DNA of 64,000 nt, from contig JAKRSC010000026.1 in the NCBI GenBank assembly GCA_022402565.1, forward strand, positions 62,001 through 126,000. Direction: 5' to 3'. Positions 61,331 to 64,000 of this stretch are shown here, piece after piece. Position 1 is the stretch's first letter. Each line of letters begins with the position of its first letter. Origin of the DNA: Hydrotalea sp. GTDB lineage: Bacteria; Bacteroidota; Bacteroidia; Chitinophagales; Chitinophagaceae. The position numbers were made by a program, and so were the translations under genes. Under the pieces are notes generated by a model. That model made no database searches. It saw only the letters and a program-made list of their open reading frames with translations, and was not told the origin of the DNA.

Positions 61331-63178
61331 CTACTGAATCTTACAATTTCCATCAAAATCAATAACAAACCGATCCCAATAAAGAACGAGATTATACAAT
61401 CTATTGGCAATTTCTTTCTTATTAAGAATATCCATTTTTACAGGCGGACCATCAACAGGCTTTCTAGGTGCAATATTTGCAACCTTTTCAATATGACGAT
61501 TCATTGCTTCAGCAATTTCTTCAACATCATGATCCAACACAAAAATAGACTCTACTTTTCTAGTAATTTTTAATTCAATTCCCAATAATTGTTCAATATT
61601 TCTAATCAATTCCAGATATCCAATTTTACTATCTGGATAAAAATAGGTTCTATTCGCCCAAGCTTCAGGTATGCCTTTACCACGAAGAATACCTAATGAA
61701 CCTAATTTTTGAACAGCCTGCCAAGAAGCATCGGTTGGAAGTACATCTACAAACGGAACGATGTAAGTTTTAAGTGCAAGTAACCGATCTTGAACTTGTT
61801 GTACTTGAATTTGACGTGGTTGTTTGTTTTGCTGAATGGAGAGTGAAGCTAATACACCCGCTGCTTGTCCAGTTAATAAGACCACTGGCTGCAACCTAGT
61901 TGTTCCATTAGCTATATTAGTGACTGAAATTCCTTTATCACATACAATGAGTCCATCTATTGTAGCAGGAATTAAAGCACCGAGTGGAATATTGAATGAA
62001 GGAATAGGTGGAAATTTAAGTGGAGGAACTTTTCCAGGATACCTTGCATGGTGATGATCAACAGGATAATCGCCTACTGAAATACCAGTTCTGTACAAAT
62101 TAAATTGATAAGGTTGTTTGATGTGGTTGATATTAAATCGAACAACACCTTGAACTCTTCTTCCCTCTCTATGATAGGGTATGAGTGCCATGCCTTTATT
62201 CACTTCATCATCAGCCAACCCTATGTGTTTCCACCCTAATTCTTGCTGAAGAAAATAAATGAATCCAAGCGTATAGTCCTGCGCCACCTTCCAATCTTTC
62301 AATCGTTCAACGGGCTTTTTTTCTACAACATTCAAGTAATAGTCATTTCCATGAGCAGGCCAATTCAACATGTATTTGTTATTGGGCAACTTTCCATAAT
62401 CGAGCATCTTTTTTGCATCACCATTCCAATGCTTATCATTACAAGGAACATCTGTGTTACTGCAATAATATTCCTGAGCATTATAACCAAAGGGTTTTGG
62501 AATAGAGCGATCACTCCCGGTTCCATAATCTTTCAGTACCGCAGCCCAAGTTAAATCTTGAATGATATCTGTTTTTTTAACCGCTTCCTTCTCCAAGCTT
62601 ACCAAAGGATCATCAGTACCCAAGTCGTATGCAGCACCAGCCATAGCAAATACATCACCCAGATCAGTAGCGTCTATCACAATTTTTGCATTCACCTGAA
62701 AGGTTTGCTTTTGTTCGTTTATGAATACAACTCCGGTTATACGATTTTTAGTTACAATTGCTCTATGTGGATAGAAGCCATATCGCACTTGAAGCTTTTT
62801 CTCATTCTTTGCCCATGCTTTGAAAATACTATCGGCTACTTTGGGTTCAAAGCACAAGTTACTAACCCATCCAGATCCTAGATTAGTTTTTCCATAATGT
62901 TTATACAATGCTTGCCTAAACTCCTCCCATATGCCGCTGGGTAAAGCATGATTTCCATCTGTACAACTTACAGCCGCTGCTGTTAACATGCCACCCATCA
63001 TATTGGTAGGTTCAACCACAAGCGTTTGTACGCCACTTCTTGCAAGTTGTAAAGCTGCGGCAGTACCACCAGTTCCTGCTCTAACCACTAAAGCATCGGT
63101 CTGTATAATAAGTTGGGCACTTGTTTTTACTAGAAAAAACACACAAGAAAAAAGTAGAACAAGTATATTTCTTTTCAT
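61331..63178 (-). CDS. secreted FAD-dependent oxidoreductase with SLH-like tail
   Basis: 615 residues with a signal peptide (MKRNILVLLFSCVFFLVKTSAQ). The fold is the FAD-dependent oxidoreductase group (G-G-M-L-T-A-A-A-V-S-C-T-D-G-N, I-D-A-T-D-L-G-D-V). The dinucleotide loop, usually V-V-G-G-G-T-G-G-T-A-A, reads V-V-R-A-G-T-G-G-T-A-A, so the first Gly of GxGxxG is an Arg, at 63083-63092. From about residue 460 the sequence F-V-D-V-L-P-T-D-A-S-W-Q-A-V, L-G-S-L-G-I-L-R-G and F-Y-P-D resembles an SLH domain. The substrate is unknown. The Ldh-family gene follows two bases later. Confidence 0.78.
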   Translation of the reverse strand: MKRNILVLLFSCVFFLVKTSAQLIIQTDALVVRAGTGGTAAALQLARSGVQTLVVEPTNMMGGMLTAAAVSCTDGNHALPSGIWEEFRQALYKHYGKTNLGSGWVSNLCFEPKVADSIFKAWAKNEKKLQVRYGFYPHRAIVTKNRITGVVFINEQKQTFQVNAKIVIDATDLGDVFAMAGAAYDLGTDDPLVSLEKEAVKKTDIIQDLTWAAVLKDYGTGSDRSIPKPFGYNAQEYYCSNTDVPCNDKHWNGDAKKMLDYGKLPNNKYMLNWPAHGNDYYLNVVEKKPVERLKDWKVAQDYTLGFIYFLQQELGWKHIGLADDEVNKGMALIPYHREGRRVQGVVRFNINHIKQPYQFNLYRTGISVGDYPVDHHHARYPGKVPPLKFPPIPSFNIPLGALIPATIDGLIVCDKGISVTNIANGTTRLQPVVLLTGQAAGVLASLSIQQNKQPRQIQVQQVQDRLLALKTYIVPFVDVLPTDASWQAVQKLGSLGILRGKGIPEAWANRTYFYPDSKIGYLELIRNIEQLLGIELKITRKVESIFVLDHDVEEIAEAMNRHIEKVANIAPRKPVDGPPVKMDILNKKEIANRLYNLVLYWDRFVIDFDGNCKIQ

Positions 63179-63192
63179 AAATGATCCAGCAT

Positions 63193-63218
63193 AAAAAAAG
63201 GATGCTTACACATCCTTT
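63193..63218 (-). terminator. intrinsic terminator after ssb
   Basis: AAAGGATG (63197-63204) and CATCCTTT (63211-63218) form an 8-bp stem around CTTACA. On the minus strand it is followed by TTTTTTTA. Confidence 0.85.
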
Positions 63219-63224
63219 AGTTAA

Positions 63225-63695
63225 TTAAAAGGGTAAATCATCGCTTTCTTTTGAATCAACCTCCATACTAGAATTATTAGAATAATCTACTCCTGAGTTG
63301 GCTGGAGCTTGTGTATTGTAGCTATTTGAAGGAGCCGCCGATGAATAAGAATTAGTTGAAGGCTGACTATTATCTTGACTTCTACTACCTAAAAGTTGAA
63401 CACTTTGAATACGTAATGTGATCACCGCATTCTGACGCCCATCCTGTGTTTGATAGGTTCTAATATCAGGCTGACCTTCAACATACACTTGCGTTCCTTT
63501 TTTCAAGTAAGGCACTATATTAACTCGATCTGTCCAATAAGCACAATCTACCCAAATGGTTTTTTCCTTCTGCATGCCAGAAGAATCGCGGTATTTTTCA
63601 GTATGTGCTACTGTAAAGTTGATAACAGATTTTCCATTTACCTGATTGGTAATTGCGTCTTTTCCTAAATTTCCGATGACTTGTAATTTAATCAT
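63225..63695 (-). CDS. ssb: single-stranded DNA-binding protein Ssb
   Basis: 156 residues. The N-terminal OB-fold (L-Q-V-I-G-N-L-G-K-D-A, F-T-V-A-H-T-E-K-Y, K-G-T-Q-V-Y-V-E-G-Q-P) binds single-stranded DNA; a disordered Ser/Asn/Gln-rich linker follows, and the acidic tip D-D-L-P-F is the usual partner-binding tail. I chose the ATG at 63695, matching the conserved M-I-K-L-Q-V start; a TTG at 63713 is in frame. A divergent gene begins about 160 bases upstream. Confidence 0.94.
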   Translation of the reverse strand: MIKLQVIGNLGKDAITNQVNGKSVINFTVAHTEKYRDSSGMQKEKTIWVDCAYWTDRVNIVPYLKKGTQVYVEGQPDIRTYQTQDGRQNAVITLRIQSVQLLGSRSQDNSQPSTNSYSSAAPSNSYNTQAPANSGVDYSNNSSMEVDSKESDDLPF

Positions 63696-63856
63696 AATGA
63701 ACACTTTTTGCAAAAATTGAAAAATAGCAAAAGGTTAGCAAATAGTTTCCTAAAATTTCTTTTGTTTAAGTTTTAGTCTATTTTCATGAACAATTCAGAA
63801 TCAATGTTTTATGAAATATTTTCTATAACTTTATGTATCCTTAAAACATTTTTACC

Positions 63857-64000
63857 ATGCATGGGATTCAGCTTACTATCCCCACTTTACAAGATTTTGG
63901 TCCCATCATTGATGCTGAAATCCATAGTAATGAACAGGCTTTTTTAAACCTAAAAAACCTGCACTCAGATATTGCGTATTCAAGCGTGAAACTGTTGATT
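63857..64000 (+). CDS. start of an unknown gene (partial)
   Basis: An ATG at 63857 opens a frame that stays open to the window end (48 codons), beginning M-H-G-I-Q-L-T-I-P-T-L-Q-D-F-G. No signal peptide and no recognised motif. The overlapping ATG at 63861 stops after 27 residues, so the first frame is preferred. A near-box TAACTTTA lies about 25 bases upstream. It is divergent from ssb. Too short to assign. Confidence 0.5.
   Translation, partial: MHGIQLTIPTLQDFGPIIDAEIHSNEQAFLNLKNLHSDIAYSSVKLLI

Overview
The window is a gene-dense, AT-rich stretch of chromosome from a Bacteroidota bacterium, most likely of the Chitinophagales/Chitinophagaceae. The evidence is protein-level: a SprE/PorW-like gliding and type IX secretion TPR protein, a long N-terminally extended NusB, DUF5916, DUF2490, DUF1573 and HYC_CC_PP families, and the ligase-associated Lhr-type helicase with PdeM. 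It is also promoter-level: start codons lack clear Shine-Dalgarno sequences, and perfect TAnnTTTG boxes, several with a TTG or TTTG 18-22 bases upstream, lie before many genes. I see no insertion sequence, transposase, CRISPR array or rRNA. One tRNA gene (Lys, anticodon TTT) is present.

Layout. 1-9.5 kb: start of a glycogen/starch synthase-like gene, panC and panD, a lipoprotein, a flippase-like membrane protein overlapping a heptose-1-phosphate adenylyltransferase, the overlapping ppk1-ppx polyphosphate pair, panB and an ALDH7-type aldehyde dehydrogenase. 9.5-16.3 kb: S8 protease, DinB-like protein, lipoprotein, YceI protein, sucC, and a leftward operon with AtpZ/AtpI-like genes ending in a SprT-like gene. 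16.4-25.9 kb: SprE-like protein, class A PBP, BNR-repeat protein, MORN-like protein and esterase. 25.9-29.8 kb: a rightward group of SPFH protein, small membrane proteins, ribbon-helix-helix protein, GATase1-like protein and ATP-grasp-like protein. 29.8-33.6 kb: a leftward heavy-metal cluster (outer-membrane protein, TlpA thioredoxin, two HMA proteins, HYC_CC_PP protein, DUF2490 protein). 33.7-40 kb: methyltransferase, slipin/NfeD with a heme protein, pdxH, hutU, FKBP. 40-40.3 kb: short-repeat array, hairpin and tRNA-Lys. 40.4-47.5 kb: GYF protein, S41 protease, sugar kinase with murQ, and the nusB-DUF1573-yajC, coaE and nuclease genes. 47.7-56.2 kb: groESL, a diheme cytochrome, Lhr-type helicase, PdeM, HDAC-like protein and a prohibitin-like lipoprotein. 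56.3-64 kb: DUF5916 protein, aspartate kinase, Ldh-family dehydrogenase, FAD oxidoreductase, ssb and the start of an unknown gene.

How genes work together. PanB, PanC, PanD and CoaE cover much of pantothenate and CoA synthesis. Ppk1 and Ppx make and degrade polyphosphate. MurQ and its kinase suit cell-wall amino-sugar recycling. NfeD and slipin form a membrane-quality pair. The heavy-metal cluster looks like an envelope metal-handling system.

Most genes are ordinary housekeeping genes. The observations most worth following are: -7 boxes that abut start codons, implying leaderless mRNAs; an iteron-like TGNTACC array beside tRNA-Lys; the GATase1-like/ATP-grasp-like pair; the Cys-rich HMA protein and its cluster; a sigma-54-like element before groESL; and an FAD enzyme with a broken GxGxxG and an SLH-like tail. 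No stretch over 300 bases lacks a gene.
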